Shown here piece by piece: positions 18,521 to 28,507 of a stretch of DNA of 64,000 nt. Below the pieces are notes generated by a model. It did no database searches. It had not been told where the DNA came from and saw only the letters and a list, made by a program, of their open reading frames with translations. Each line of letters starts with the position of its first letter. The stretch's first letter is position 1. This stretch comes from Escherichia coli (GTDB lineage Bacteria; Pseudomonadota; Gammaproteobacteria; Enterobacterales; Enterobacteriaceae): NCBI RefSeq assembly GCF_036503815.1, contig NZ_AP027766.1, forward strand, positions 1-64,000, written 5' to 3'. A program made the position numbers and the translations under genes.

Positions 18521-18925
18521 ATGCCTCATGTGGCGGCCAGGACGGCCAGCCGGGATCGGGATACTGGTCGTTACCAGAGCCACCGACCCGAGCAAACCCT
18601 TCTCTATCAGATCGTTGACGAGTATTACCCGGCATTCGCTGCGCTTATGGCAGAGCAGGGAAAGGAATTGCCGGGCTATGTGCAACGGGAATTTGAAGAA
18701 TTTCTCCAATGCGGGCGGCTGGAGCATGGCTTTCTACGGGTTCGCTGCGAGTCTTGCCACGCCGAGCACCTGGTCGCTTTCAGCTGTAAGCGTCGCGGTT
18801 TCTGCCCGAGCTGTGGGGCGCGGCGGATGGCCGAAAGTGCCGCCTTGCTGGTTGATGAAGTACTGCCTGAACAACCCATGCGTCAGTGGGTGTTGAGCTT
18901 CCCGTTTCAGCTGCGTTTCCTGTTT
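18521..18925 (+). pseudogene. IS91-family transposase, N-terminal fragment
   Basis: About 135 residues of an IS91/ISCR-type rolling-circle transposase remain: the zinc-binding motif CESCH-x-FSCKRRGFCPSCGARR followed by the conserved MRQWVLSFPFQLRFLFG. The frame then runs into the Tn5393 inverted repeat, so the HUH and catalytic Tyr region is missing. The gene was cut by insertion of the Tn5393-derived strAB segment. Confidence 0.78.
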
Positions 18926-19006
18926 GGGGTCGTTTGCGGGAAGGGGCGGAATCCTACGCTAAGGCTTTGGCCAGCGATATTCTCCGGTGAGATTGATGTG
19001 TTCCCA
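18926..19006. repeat. Tn5393 81-bp terminal inverted repeat
   Basis: The segment starting GGGGTCGTTTGCGGGAAGG corresponds to the long inverted repeat of Tn5393 as I remember it. In the reverse direction it encodes [12 protein letters not shown], a Tn3-type transposase tail. It lies 25 bp from the strB stop codon and shows that strAB here came from Tn5393 or a close relative. Confidence 0.75.
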
Positions 19007-19031
19007 GGGGATAGGAGAAGTCGCTTGATAT

Positions 19032-19868
19032 CTAGTATGACGTCTGTCGCACCTGCTTGATCGCGGCCGCGATAGCTAGATCGCGTTGCTCCTCTTCTCC
19101 ATCCGCGTTCCAAGCTGCGGAAAGGCACCCATAAGCGTACGCCTGGTCGAGCAGGCGACGCGGATCGACGTCCAGCGCACGAGAGAATGCGTCCGCCATC
19201 TGTGCAATGCGTCTAGGATCGAGACAAAGGTCGTCTCTGTCAGCCGGATCGTAGAACATATTGGCGGCGCCAAAGCCCACTTCACCGACCAGACCGACGG
19301 GATCTATCACCAGCCAGCCGCGACTGGAGAACATGATGTTTTCATGATGCAGATCGCCATGTAGCCCACGCAGTTCCGAGGCATTGCTCATCATTTGATC
19401 GGCTATAATCGCCGCGTGGACGTAGTCAGTTTGACAACCTGCGTTTTGATCATCGCGCGCCCGCTGAAACAAAGCTGCAAAGCGATCCCGGATCGGGAGA
19501 AGGGCAGAAGGCAGGGGTTCCTCAGATGCGGCATACAGCTTCGCCATTAGTTCCGCTGCAATTTCGGTCGCCTGGTAGTCGCCGTGCTCGGCAACGATGT
19601 GAGAGAGCATTCGCTCCCCGGCATATTCGAGCAACATCAGATTGTTCTCACGACCGAGCAACCGGACTGCTCCCCTCCCATTGCGCCATACCAGATAGTC
19701 GGCCCCGCGCAGTTCATCAGCAATGTCTTTTATAGGTTTCAATCCCTTGACGATTGCAGGAGTCCCGTCTGGCAATGAAACTTTCCAAACGAGGCTGGAA
19801 AAGGTGTCCGCAATGAGAACAGGTTGCGAAACGTGCCAATGAGCAGGAAAAACAGGCGGCATGAACAT
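19032..19868 (-). CDS. strB: Aminoglycoside 6-phosphotransferase APH(6)-Id (StrB)
   Basis: The 278-residue kinase phosphorylates streptomycin at the 6 position. The APH motifs are visible: the Brenner-type loop LHGDLHHENIMF with the catalytic Asp, then LVIDPVGLVGE binding Mg. The MFMPPV start is chosen over an upstream in-frame Met because it is the conserved start and gives the standard length. Its start overlaps the end of strA by one base (translational coupling). Streptomycin resistance is usually higher with both genes. Confidence 0.95.
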   Translation of the reverse strand: MFMPPVFPAHWHVSQPVLIADTFSSLVWKVSLPDGTPAIVKGLKPIKDIADELRGADYLVWRNGRGAVRLLGRENNLMLLEYAGERMLSHIVAEHGDYQATEIAAELMAKLYAASEEPLPSALLPIRDRFAALFQRARDDQNAGCQTDYVHAAIIADQMMSNASELRGLHGDLHHENIMFSSRGWLVIDPVGLVGEVGFGAANMFYDPADRDDLCLDPRRIAQMADAFSRALDVDPRRLLDQAYAYGCLSAAWNADGEEEQRDLAIAAAIKQVRQTSY

Positions 19869-20671
19869 CAACCCCAAGTCAGAGGGTCCAATCGCAGATA
19901 GAAGGCAAGGCGTTCGCGGTCGGGGGCTTCGATCCCCAATACATTGAATAGGACAGCGAAGGCGCGCTCTGCTTCATCTGGCGCTGCCCAGTTCTCTTCG
20001 GCGTTAGCAATCATGAGTGCCAAATCGGCATAGCGATCTGCTGTTCCGAGCCGCCCAAGGTCGATCAGACCCGTGCATTGAAGAGTTTTAGGGTCCACCA
20101 TGAAGTTCGGCATGCAGGGATCACCATGGCAAACAACCATATCGGTGCGCTCTTGGTCGAGCCGCACCGGTAGCTCTCGTTCGACACGAGCCAAAAGATC
20201 GAGCTGCGGCGTACTCTTGTCCTCGTCCGGTAAGAAGTCGGGATTGACGGCATTGCGGGACACCACATCAACGGCGCGTCCGAACATTCGCGACAGCCTG
20301 CGCTCAAACGGACATTGATCAACCGATAGGCTGTGAACAGCGCCAAGTTGCTGCCCCATTGACGGCCACGCTTTGAGCAAATCCGCTCCAGACAGATCAG
20401 CCGCCGGTACTCCCGGAATTGCCGTTATCACCAAGCATGCACCCTCCTGTTCCTCCTGCCAGTTGATGACCTCGGGGCAAGCCACACCTCGACCTTTGAG
20501 CCAAATGAGGCGGTCACGCTCTCCAGCGAGCTCACCGCGGCGGGAAGCAGGTGCGATTTTCGCGAAGGCATGCCCGTCACCACGTCGAAAAACAAAATCA
20601 CCAGATTCTCCGCCTCTGACAGGCAACCAGTCAGAATGCGATTTACCAAAAAAAATATTAGTTCGATTCAA
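19868..20671 (-). CDS. strA: Aminoglycoside 3''-phosphotransferase APH(3'')-Ib (StrA)
   Basis: 267 residues, complete. It phosphorylates the 3''-hydroxyl of streptomycin. The catalytic loop is VVCHGDPCMPNFMVD and the Mg-binding motif GLIDLGRLG. It lies between sul2 and strB in the order known from RSF1010 and Tn5393-related plasmids; sul2 ends 60 bp before it, so all three may be read from the sul2 promoter. Confidence 0.95.
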   Translation of the reverse strand: MNRTNIFFGKSHSDWLPVRGGESGDFVFRRGDGHAFAKIAPASRRGELAGERDRLIWLKGRGVACPEVINWQEEQEGACLVITAIPGVPAADLSGADLLKAWPSMGQQLGAVHSLSVDQCPFERRLSRMFGRAVDVVSRNAVNPDFLPDEDKSTPQLDLLARVERELPVRLDQERTDMVVCHGDPCMPNFMVDPKTLQCTGLIDLGRLGTADRYADLALMIANAEENWAAPDEAERAFAVLFNVLGIEAPDRERLAFYLRLDPLTWG

Positions 20672-20731
20672 TGGAGGTTCCTTCAGTTTTCTGATGAAGC
20701 GCGAATATAGAGAAATATCCCGAATGTGCAG

Positions 20732-21547
20732 TTAACGAATTCTTGCGGTTTCTTTCAGCGCCGCCAATACCGCCAGCCCGTCGCGCAAGGGGCGCGGCTC
20801 GTGTGTGCGGATGAAGTCAGCTCCACCTGCGGCGGCGGCAAGCTCTGCAGCGAGTGTCGCGGCCCCGACATCCCCCGGACCACGGCCTGTGAGCGCGCGC
20901 AGAAAGGATTTGCGCGAAACAGACAGAAGCACCGGCAAATCGAAGCGCAGCCGCAATTCATCGAACCGCGCCAGCACCGAGAGCGAGGTTTCGGGAGCAG
21001 CCCCCAGAAAAAACCCCATGCCGGGATCAAGGACAAGGCGGTTGCGTTTGATACCGGCACCCGTCAGCGCCGCGATGCGCGCGTCAAAGAACGCCGCAAT
21101 GTGATCCATGATGTCGCCAGCGGGTGCCTCGCGCCGATCTGCCTGCCCGTCTTGCACCGAATGCATAACGACGAGTTTGGCAGATGATTTCGCCAATTGC
21201 GGATAGAACGCAGCGTCTGGAAAACCGCGAATATCATTGAGATAGGCCACACCACGCGACAAGGCATAGGCTTGCGTCGCGGGTTGATAACTGTCGAGCG
21301 AGACGGGAATGCCATCTGCCTTGAGCGCGTCCAGCACCGGCGCGATACGCGCGATTTCTGTGTCGGACGAAACAGGCGCGGCGTCGGGATTGCTGGATGC
21401 CGGACCGAGGTCGATCACATCTGCCCCCTCGGCCATCAGCTTACGCGCCTGCGCAATGGCTGCGTCTGGCGCCAGATACCGGCCTCCATCGGAGAAACTG
21501 TCCGAGGTTATGTTGACGATGCCGAAAATGATGAGCGATTTATTCAT
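20732..21547 (-). CDS. sul2: Sulfonamide-insensitive dihydropteroate synthase Sul2
   Basis: 271 residues of the DHPS TIM barrel, opening IFGIVNITSDSFSDGGRY with further conserved loops GADVIDLGPASSNPDA and LDPGMGFFLG. It replaces the sulfonamide-sensitive FolP in folate synthesis. It is complete and leads the sul2-strA-strB cluster. The upstream 330 bp hold no gene and probably its promoter. Confidence 0.95.
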   Translation of the reverse strand: MNKSLIIFGIVNITSDSFSDGGRYLAPDAAIAQARKLMAEGADVIDLGPASSNPDAAPVSSDTEIARIAPVLDALKADGIPVSLDSYQPATQAYALSRGVAYLNDIRGFPDAAFYPQLAKSSAKLVVMHSVQDGQADRREAPAGDIMDHIAAFFDARIAALTGAGIKRNRLVLDPGMGFFLGAAPETSLSVLARFDELRLRFDLPVLLSVSRKSFLRALTGRGPGDVGAATLAAELAAAAGGADFIRTHEPRPLRDGLAVLAALKETARIR

Positions 21548-21876
21548 GGGGGCTTCTATAATAATAATAATCGAGCATGAGTCTCATACGGATGCTCGGG
21601 TCGAAAGGGAATCCCCAGGCGAGTAACCTGTTTGCGGTGCTCCATTAGCTGCAGGAGCAGAATAGCATACATCTGGAAGCAAAGCCAGGAAAGCGGCCTA
21701 TGGAGCTGTGCGGCAGCGCTCAGTAGGCAATTTTTCAAAATATTGTTAAGCCTTTTCTGAGCATGGTATTTTTCATGGTATTACCAATTAGCAGGAAAAT
21801 AAGCCATTGAATATAAAAGATAAAAATGTCTTGTTTACAATAGAGTGGGTATCGGAGACGAAGAAGGACAAGGTAC
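21548..21876. other. sul2 upstream region
   Basis: No gene is supported. It becomes AT-rich toward 21870 and probably carries the leftward sul2 promoter. An integrase start codon follows on the plus strand. Confidence 0.45.
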
Positions 21877-21957
21877 ATGCTGACCGATACCAAGCTGCGC
21901 AATCTCAAGCCCAGGGACAAACTCTACAAAGTGAATGACCGGGAAGGTCTCTATGTG
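21877..21957 (+). pseudogene. N-terminus of a P4-type tyrosine integrase
   Basis: The frame opens MLTDTKLRNLKPRDKLYKV and continues as NDREGLYVG, the DUF4102 arm-binding start of P4-family integrases. After 27 codons it is broken by the Tn21-type inverted repeat. Ribosome site GAAGGA is present upstream. Such an integrase beside sul2 recalls genomic islands that carry sul2, but the identity is not certain. Confidence 0.65.
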
Positions 21958-21979
21958 GGGGTCGCCTCAGAAAACGGAA
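21958..21979. repeat. Outer half of a Tn21-type terminal inverted repeat
   Basis: GGGGTCGCCTCAGAAAACGGA resembles the Tn21/Tn501-type terminus. The sequence resumes at 23305 with AAATAAAGCACGCTAAG, completing the 38-bp repeat. The interruption is the IS5075-like element. Confidence 0.75.
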
Positions 21980-23305
21980 TCTATGGTCACTCCCGTTTTT
22001 GCAACACCGATTTTGACGACAAGTTGGCTTGCTTGAATCTATCCGGCGTCTGAATGGGATTTTATTCCCGCGCCTCGATGAGTTCCGCGCCTGATGAACC
22101 TCCAGAAAATATACGGCTTCAATGAGCCTTTCCGTTTTACAGGTTCCTCAACAGGCCGGTGGGCCGTTAGTATCATCAATATCAGTATTCGCAAAACCAG
22201 ATGAATGATTGTTTAAACTGGTGTATTTCTGCCTTTATGCTTCGTAAGTTTGCTGTCGCGCCGTCAGTGCCCAGGCTATTCTGGCCAGCTTGTTTGCCAG
22301 AGCACAGGTGACGACAAAGTTGCTTTTCCGACACAACAACTCCCTGACCCAGTCGGCCAACTTGCCAGACTGGTGTTCCAGTTTTTGTATGAATACCCTG
22401 GCACACTGAACCAACAAAGTTCGGATCTTTTTGTTGCCCCGCTTGCTAATCCCTAACAATGTCGTCCGACCTCCCGTGCTGTACTGTCGGGGTACCAGCC
22501 CTGTTGCCGCCGCAAAGTCACGGCTGCTGGCGTACTGCTTCCCGTCGCCAATCTCAGTTGAAATAGTACTGGCAGTCAGCGTTCCAACGCAGGGAATACT
22601 CAGCAAGCGCTGTCCAACCTCATCTTCGTCCAACTTTCGTTTCAACTGAGATTCCAGATCTTTAATCTGCTCAACAAGATAGTGATAATGCTGTTGTAAT
22701 TTCAGCAGTAACTGGCTGAGATAAAGAGGCAAACTACTGTCCTCAAGAAGGGTACTCAGTCGACTAATAACGGCAGCACCTCGCGGAACGCTGATACCAA
22801 ATTCCAGCAGAAAAGCATGCATCTGATTAGTTGTTTTCACCTTATCCTGAACCAGGGATTCACGGACACGATGCAGAGCTCGCATTGCCTGCTGAGATTC
22901 GGTTCTGGGCTGCACGAAACGCATAGATGGACGTGATGCTGCTTCACAGATAGCTTCAGCATCAACGAAGTCATTTTTGTTGCTTTTAACGAATGGGCGG
23001 ACAAATTGCGGTGATATCAGCTTTGGAAAATGCCCTAACTCTTCCAGCTTGCGTGCCATAAAGTGAGAACCGCCACAGGCTTCCATCGCGATGGTTGTTG
23101 CCGGGCATGTCGCCAGAAATTCGATTAGCTTTGGTCGGGTGAATTTTTTACGGTAAACGGCCTTCCCACGATGATCCTGACAATGAATATGGAAAGAGTT
23201 CTTACCCAGATCGATACCAATAAGCGCAATGTTTTCCATGATGGTTCTCCGAATGAAAGCCTGTCCTCAGCATAGTACTGGGAAGGAGGGAGTGACCATC
23301 TCATT
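21980..23305 (-). mobile_element. IS5075/IS4321-like IS110-family element
   Basis: About 1.33 kb placed inside a Tn21-type terminal repeat, the characteristic target of IS4321 and IS5075. Boundaries are inferred from the two repeat halves and may be off by a base or two because the junction bases are ambiguous. Confidence 0.8.
22235..23239 (-). CDS. tnpA: IS110-family transposase (IS5075-like)
   Basis: 334 residues. The N-terminal DEDD (RuvC-like) catalytic domain shows IGIDLGKNSFHIHCQ and KNDFVDAEAICEA; the C-terminal transposase_20 domain shows LLSIPCVGTLTASTI and the nucleophile-region Ser in GISKRGNKKIR. Insertion is site-specific for the terminal repeats of Tn21-family transposons and normally blocks their further movement. 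Confidence 0.87.
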   Translation of the reverse strand: MENIALIGIDLGKNSFHIHCQDHRGKAVYRKKFTRPKLIEFLATCPATTIAMEACGGSHFMARKLEELGHFPKLISPQFVRPFVKSNKNDFVDAEAICEAASRPSMRFVQPRTESQQAMRALHRVRESLVQDKVKTTNQMHAFLLEFGISVPRGAAVISRLSTLLEDSSLPLYLSQLLLKLQQHYHYLVEQIKDLESQLKRKLDEDEVGQRLLSIPCVGTLTASTISTEIGDGKQYASSRDFAAATGLVPRQYSTGGRTTLLGISKRGNKKIRTLLVQCARVFIQKLEHQSGKLADWVRELLCRKSNFVVTCALANKLARIAWALTARQQTYEA

Positions 23306-23317
23306 AAATAAAGCACG

Positions 23318-25083
23318 CTAAGCCGGTTGCAGCGGTCGTAGCGGCCTGAACTTGCCCGCGCCGATCTTGGCGCTGCTGCGCCAGAGGTAATCGCCGGTGA
23401 GGTTGATGTGCTCCCAACCGAGCGGCGACAGGTACTGCAACAGCGCGTCATCAACGGCATGGCCGTTGCCACGCAGCGCGTGCGCAGCCCGTTCCAGATA
23501 GACCGTGTTCCACAACACGACGGCAGCCGTTACCAGATTGAGGCCGCTAGCCCGGTAGCGCTGCTGCTCGAAACTGCGGTCGCGGATTTCACCCAGGCGG
23601 TTGAAAAACACTGCCCTGGCCAGCGCATTGCGCGCCTCGCCCTTGTTCAGGCCGGCATGCACGCGGCGGCGCAGTTCCACGCTTTGCAGCCAGTCCAGGA
23701 TGAACAGCGTGCGCTCGATGCGGCCCAGCTCGCGGAGCGCCACGGCCAGGCCGTTCTGGCGTGGGTAGCTGCCGAGCTTTCGGAGCATCAGGGAGGCCGT
23801 CACCGTGCCCTGCTTGATCGAGGTGGCCAGCCGCAGGATTTCGTCCCAATGGGCGCGGACGTGCTTGATGTTGAGCGTGCCGCCGATCATGGGTTTCAGC
23901 GCGTCATAGGCGGCGTCGCCCTTCGGGATGTAGAGCTTGGTGTCGCCCAGGTCGCGGATGCGCGGCGCGAAGCGGAAGCCCAGGAGGTGCATCAGGGCGA
24001 AGACGTGATCGGTGAAGCCCGCCGTGTCGGTGTAATGCTCCTCGATCCGCAAGTCGGACTCGTGGTACAGCAGGCCGTCGAGCACGTAGGTCGAATCGCG
24101 CACGCCGACGTTCACGACCTTGGTGTGAAATGGCGCGTACTGGTCAGAAATGTGGGTGTAGAACGTCCGCCCTGGGCTGCTCCCGTATTTCGGGTTGATG
24201 TGGCCGGTGCTCTCGGCCTTGCTGCCGGTGCGGAAGTTCTGGCCGTCCGACGATGAGGTGGTGCCGTCGCCCCAGTGCTCGGCGAAGGGATGGCGGAACT
24301 GTGCGTTGACCAGATCGGCCAGCGCCGCCCCGTAGGTTTCGTCGCGGATGTGCCAGGCTTGCAGCCAAGCCAGCTTGGCGTAGGTCGTGCCGGGGCAAGA
24401 CTCCGCCATCTTGGTCAGGCCCAGGTTGATCGCGTCGGCGAGGATCGTGGTCAGCAACAGGTTCTTGTCTTTGGCCGGGTCGCCCGATTTCAGATGCGCG
24501 AAATGCCGAGTGAAGCCCGTCCATTCGTCCACCTCCAGCAGCAGTTCGGTGATCTTGACGTGCGGCAGGATCATTGCCGTCTGGTCGATCAGCGCTTGGG
24601 CGGTGTCGGGTACCGCCGCGTCGAGCGGCGTGATCTTCAAGCCTGACTCGGTGATGATGGCGTCCGGCAGCTCGTTGGCCGTCGCCATACGGTTGACGGT
24701 GGCAAGCTGTGTTTCCAGCAGCGTCAGCCGGTCGTTCAGGTACCGGTTGCAGTCGGTGGCCACGGCCAGCGGCAATTCGCTGGCCTGCTTGAGGCTGGCG
24801 AATTTCGCGGGCGGCACCAGGTAGTCCTCGAAGTCCTTGAACTGGCGCGACCCCTGCACCCAGATGTCGCCGGAACGCAACGCGTTCTTCATCTCCGACA
24901 GCGCGCACAGTTCGTAGTAGCGCCGGTCGATGCCGGTGTCGGTCATGACCAGCTTCTGCCAGCGCGGCTTGATGAACTCGGTCGGCGCGTCGGCGGGCAC
25001 CTTGCGGGCGTTGTCGCTGTTCATGCCGCGCAGCACCTCGATGGCGTCGAGCACGTCCTTCGCGGCGGGAGCGGCCCGCAGCT
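23318..25083 (-). pseudogene. Tn21-family TnpA, N-terminally truncated
   Basis: About 588 C-terminal residues of a Tn3-superfamily transposase remain, with the DDE core ([42 protein letters not shown]) and the end [12 protein letters not shown] then RPLQPA. The full-length protein is near 990 residues. The N-terminus is removed at the IS26 copy 3 boundary (25083). The intact core cannot act alone; in addition its terminus is occupied by the IS110-type element. Confidence 0.88.
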
Positions 25084-25903
25084 GGCACTGTTGCAAAGTT
25101 AGCGATGAGGCAGCCTTTTGTCTTATTCAAAGGCCTTACATTTCAAAAACTCTGCTTACCAGGCGCATTTCGCCCAGGGGATCACCATAATAAAATGCTG
25201 AGGCCTGGCCTTTGCGTAGTGCACGCATCACCTCAATACCTTTGATGGTGGCGTAAGCCGTCTTCATGGATTTAAATCCCAGCGTGGCGCCGATTATCCG
25301 TTTCAGTTTGCCATGATCGCATTCAATCACGTTGTTCCGGTACTTAATCTGTCGGTGTTCAACGTCAGACGGGCACCGGCCTTCGCGTTTGAGCAGAGCA
25401 AGCGCGCGACCATAGGCGGGCGCTTTATCCGTGTTGATGAATCGCGGGATCTGCCACTTCTTCACGTTGTTGAGGATTTTACCCAGAAACCGGTATGCAG
25501 CTTTGCTGTTACGACGGGAGGAGAGATAAAAATCGACAGTGCGGCCCCGGCTGTCGACGGCCCGGTACAGATACGCCCAGCGGCCATTGACCTTCACGTA
25601 GGTTTCATCCATGTGCCACGGGCAAAGATCGGAAGGGTTACGCCAGTACCAGCGCAGCCGTTTTTCCATTTCAGGCGCATAACGCTGAACCCAGCGGTAA
25701 ATCGTGGAGTGATCGACATTCACTCCGCGTTCAGCCAGCATCTCCTGCAGCTCACGGTAACTGATGCCGTATTTGCAGTACCAGCGTACGGCCCACAGAA
25801 TGATGTCACGCTGAAAATGCCGGCCTTTGAATGGGTTCATGTGCAGCTCCATCAGCAAAAGGGGATGATAAGTTTATCACCACCGACTATTTGCAACAGT
25901 GCC
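25084..25903 (-). mobile_element. IS26 copy 3 (complete, 820 bp)
   Basis: Standard 14-bp ends bound 820 bp. On its left is a Tn21-type tnpA reading leftward and on its right a Tn1721 tnpA reading rightward, so this copy joins two different transposons. Flanking octamers differ. Confidence 0.95.
25136..25840 (-). CDS. tnpA: IS26 transposase
   Basis: Complete 234-residue IS6-family transposase of the GEMRLV variant, matching the protein of copy 2. Confidence 0.93.
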   Translation of the reverse strand: MNPFKGRHFQRDIILWAVRWYCKYGISYRELQEMLAERGVNVDHSTIYRWVQRYAPEMEKRLRWYWRNPSDLCPWHMDETYVKVNGRWAYLYRAVDSRGRTVDFYLSSRRNSKAAYRFLGKILNNVKKWQIPRFINTDKAPAYGRALALLKREGRCPSDVEHRQIKYRNNVIECDHGKLKRIIGATLGFKSMKTAYATIKGIEVMRALRKGQASAFYYGDPLGEMRLVSRVFEM

Positions 25904-27420
25904 ACTTCGACGACTACCTGCTGCCGGCCGAGAAGTTCGCCGCACTCAAGCGCGAGCAGGCCCTGCCCCTGGCGATCAACCCGAACAGCGACCAGTACCT
26001 GGAAGAGCGTTTGCAGCTGCTGGACGAGCAGTTGGCCACCGTCACCCGCCTGGCCAAGGACAACGAGCTGCCCGATGCCATCCTCACCGAGTCAGGGCTG
26101 AAAATCACCCCGCTGGATGCGGCGGTGCCGGATCGGGCGCAGGCGCTGATCGACCAAACCAGCCAGTTACTGCCGCGCATCAAGATCACCGAACTGCTGA
26201 TGGACGTGGACGACTGGACGGGCTTCAGCCGCCACTTCACCCACTTGAAGGACGGGGCCGAGGCCAAAGACAGGACGTTGCTGCTGTCCGCAATCCTCGG
26301 TGATGCGATCAACCTCGGGCTGACCAAGATGGCCGAGTCGAGCCCCGGCCTGACCTACGCCAAGCTGTCCTGGCTGCAAGCCTGGCACATCCGCGACGAA
26401 ACCTATTCGGCGGCCTTGGCCGAGCTGGTCAACCACCAGTATCGCCACGCCTTTGCCGCCCACTGGGGCGACGGCACGACCTCATCCTCCGATGGCCAGC
26501 GCTTCCGCGCGGGTGGCCGGGGCGAGAGCACCGGGCACGTCAACCCGAAGTACGGTAGCGAGCCGGGACGGCTGTTCTATACCCATATCTCCGACCAGTA
26601 CGCGCCGTTCAGCACCCGCGTGGTGAATGTCGGCGTCCGCGATTCCACCTATGTGCTCGACGGCCTGCTGTACCACGAGTCCGACCTGCGGATCGAGGAG
26701 CACTACACCGACACGGCCGGCTTCACCGATCACGTCTTTGCCCTGATGCACCTGCTAGGCTTCCGCTTCGCGCCGCGCATCCGCGACCTCGGCGAAACCA
26801 AGCTGTACGTGCCGCAGGGCGTGCAAGCCTACCCGACGTTGCGCCCGCTGATCGGCGGCACCCTGAACATCAAGCACGTGCGTGCCCACTGGGACGACAT
26901 CCTGCGCCTGGCCAGCTCGATCAAGCAGGGCACCGTCACCGCCTCGCTGATGCTGCGCAAGCTCGGCAGCTACCCGCGCCAGAACGGACTGGCCGTGGCC
27001 CTGCGCGAGCTGGGCCGGATCGAGCGCACGCTGTTCATCCTGGACTGGCTGCAAAGTGTTGAACTGCGCCGCCGCGTGCATGCCGGCCTGAACAAAGGTG
27101 AGGCGCGCAACTCGCTGGCCAGGGCGGTGTTCTTCAACCGCCTTGGGGAAATCAGGGATCGGAGCTTCGAGCAGCAGCGCTACCGGGCCAGCGGCCTCAA
27201 CCTGGTGACGGCGGCTATCGTGCTGTGGAACACGGTGTACCTGGAACGCGCCACCCAGGGGTTGGTCGAGGCCGGCAAGCCGGTGGACGGCGAGCTGCTG
27301 CAATTCCTGTCGCCGCTGGGCTGGGAGCACATCAACCTAACCGGCGATTACGTCTGGCGGCAGAGCCGCAGACTGGAAGACGGGAAGTTTCGGCCCTTAC
27401 GGATGCCCGGAAAACCTTAG
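25904..27420 (+). pseudogene. Tn1721 TnpA, N-terminally truncated (copy 1)
   Basis: About 505 C-terminal residues of the Tn3-superfamily transposase, ending RPLRMPGKP. Catalytic segments [18 protein letters not shown] and [18 protein letters not shown] are present. IS26 has removed the N-terminal half. The DNA is repeated downstream at 31392-32908. Confidence 0.9.
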
Positions 27421-27453
27421 CGTACGATTTTTTCCGAATTCTGCGGGCTCCCC
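27416..27453. repeat. Tn1721 internal 38-bp inverted repeat
   Basis: Starts CTTAGCGTACGATTTTTTCC and ends TGCGGGCTCCCC, overlapping the tnpA stop. An identical copy ends the transposon at 32941. Confidence 0.9.
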
Positions 27454-27720
27454 TATCTCATCTGCGCAAGGCAGAACGTGAAGACGGCCGCCCTGGACCT
27501 CGCCCGCGAGCGCCAGGCGCACGAGGCCGGCGCGCGGACCCGCGCCACGGCCCACGAGCGGACGCCGCAGCAGGAGCGCCAGAAGGCCGCCAGAGAGGCC
27601 GAGCGCGGCCGTGAGGCTTGGACGCTAGGGCAGGGCATGAAAAAGCCCGTAGCGGGCTGCTACGGGCGTCTGATGCGGTGGAAAGGGGGAGGGGATGTTG
27701 TCTACATGGCTCTGCTGTAG
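27454..27720 (+). pseudogene. Possible relaxase C-terminal remnant
   Basis: A frame rich in Arg, Glu and Ala (HERTPQQERQKAAREAERGR, then GMKKPVAGCYG) resembles the coiled C-terminal tail of a mobilisation relaxase. It has no catalytic domain and starts at the transposon repeat. Low confidence. Confidence 0.35.
27640..27667 (-). terminator. Probable terminator of tetR
   Basis: GCCCGTAGC and GCTACGGGC form a 9-bp stem around GGGCT. On the minus strand the stem is followed by TTTTT. It lies about 85 bp after the tetR stop. Confidence 0.65.
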
Positions 27721-27751
27721 TGAGTGGGTTGCGCTCCGGCAGCGGTCCTGA

Positions 27752-28402
27752 TCAATCGTCACCCTTTCTCGGTCCTTCAACGTTCCTGACAACGAGCCTC
27801 CTTTTCGCCAATCCATCGACAATCACCGCGAGTCCCTGCTCGAACGCTGCGTCCGGACCGGCTTCGTCGAAGGCGTCTATCGCGGCCCGCAACAGCGGCG
27901 AGAGCGGAGCCTGTTCAACGGTGCCGCCGCGCTCGCCGGCATCGCTGTCGCCGGCCTGCTCCTCAAGCACGGCCCCAACAGTGAAGTAGCTGATTGTCAT
28001 CAGCGCATTGACGGCGTCCCCGGCCGAAAAACCCGCCTCGCAGAGGAAGCGAAGCTGCGCGTCGGCCGTTTCCATCTGCGGTGCGCCCGGTCGCGTGCCG
28101 GCATGGATGCGCGCGCCATCGCGGTAGGCGAGCAGCGCCTGCCTGAAGCTGCGGGCATTCCCGATCAGAAATGAGCGCCAGTCGTCGTCGGCTCTCGGCA
28201 CCGAATGCGTATGATTCTCCGCCAGCATGGCTTCGGCCAGTGCGTCGAGCAGCGCCCGCTTGTTCCTGAAGTGCCAGTAAAGCGCCGGCTGCTGAACCCC
28301 CAACCGTTCCGCCAGTTTGCGTGTCGTCAGACCGTCTACGCCGACCTCGTTCAACAGGTCCAGGGCGGCACGGATCACTGTATTCGGCTGCAACTTTGTC
28401 AT
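27752..28402 (-). CDS. tetR(A): Tetracycline repressor TetR, class A
   Basis: 216 residues. Helix-turn-helix at residues 20-45 (LTTRKLAERLGVQQPALYWHF) and the C-terminal inducer-binding core with His in the segment DGARIHAGTRPG. It represses tet(A) and itself until tetracycline-Mg binds. The start MTKLQP is chosen over an upstream Met because the upstream start would overlap the tet operator and MTKLQP is conserved. Confidence 0.94.
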   Translation of the reverse strand: MTKLQPNTVIRAALDLLNEVGVDGLTTRKLAERLGVQQPALYWHFRNKRALLDALAEAMLAENHTHSVPRADDDWRSFLIGNARSFRQALLAYRDGARIHAGTRPGAPQMETADAQLRFLCEAGFSAGDAVNALMTISYFTVGAVLEEQAGDSDAGERGGTVEQAPLSPLLRAAIDAFDEAGPDAAFEQGLAVIVDGLAKRRLVVRNVEGPRKGDD

Positions 28403-28411
28403 GCTTGACAC

Positions 28412-28459
28412 TTTATCACTGATAAACATAATATGTCCACCAACTTATCAGTGATAAAG
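28412..28459. promoter_or_regulatory. Twin tet operators between tetR and tet(A)
   Basis: Two near-palindromes, TTTATCACTGATAAA (28412-28426) and CTTATCAGTGATAAAG (28444-28459), match the tetO arrangement controlling both divergent promoters. Confidence 0.88.
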
Positions 28460-28507
28460 AATCCGCGCGTTCAATCGGACCAGCGGAGGCTGGTCCGGAG
28501 GCCAGAC

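Noticed and set aside
24144..25130. 328-codon frame overlapping the Tn21-type transposase
   Set aside because: Arg/Ala-rich shadow frame of the GC-rich transposase gene.
28433..28507. Upstream ATG as the start of tet(A)
   Set aside because: It would put the second tet operator inside the coding region; the GTG at 28508 gives the standard 399 residues.
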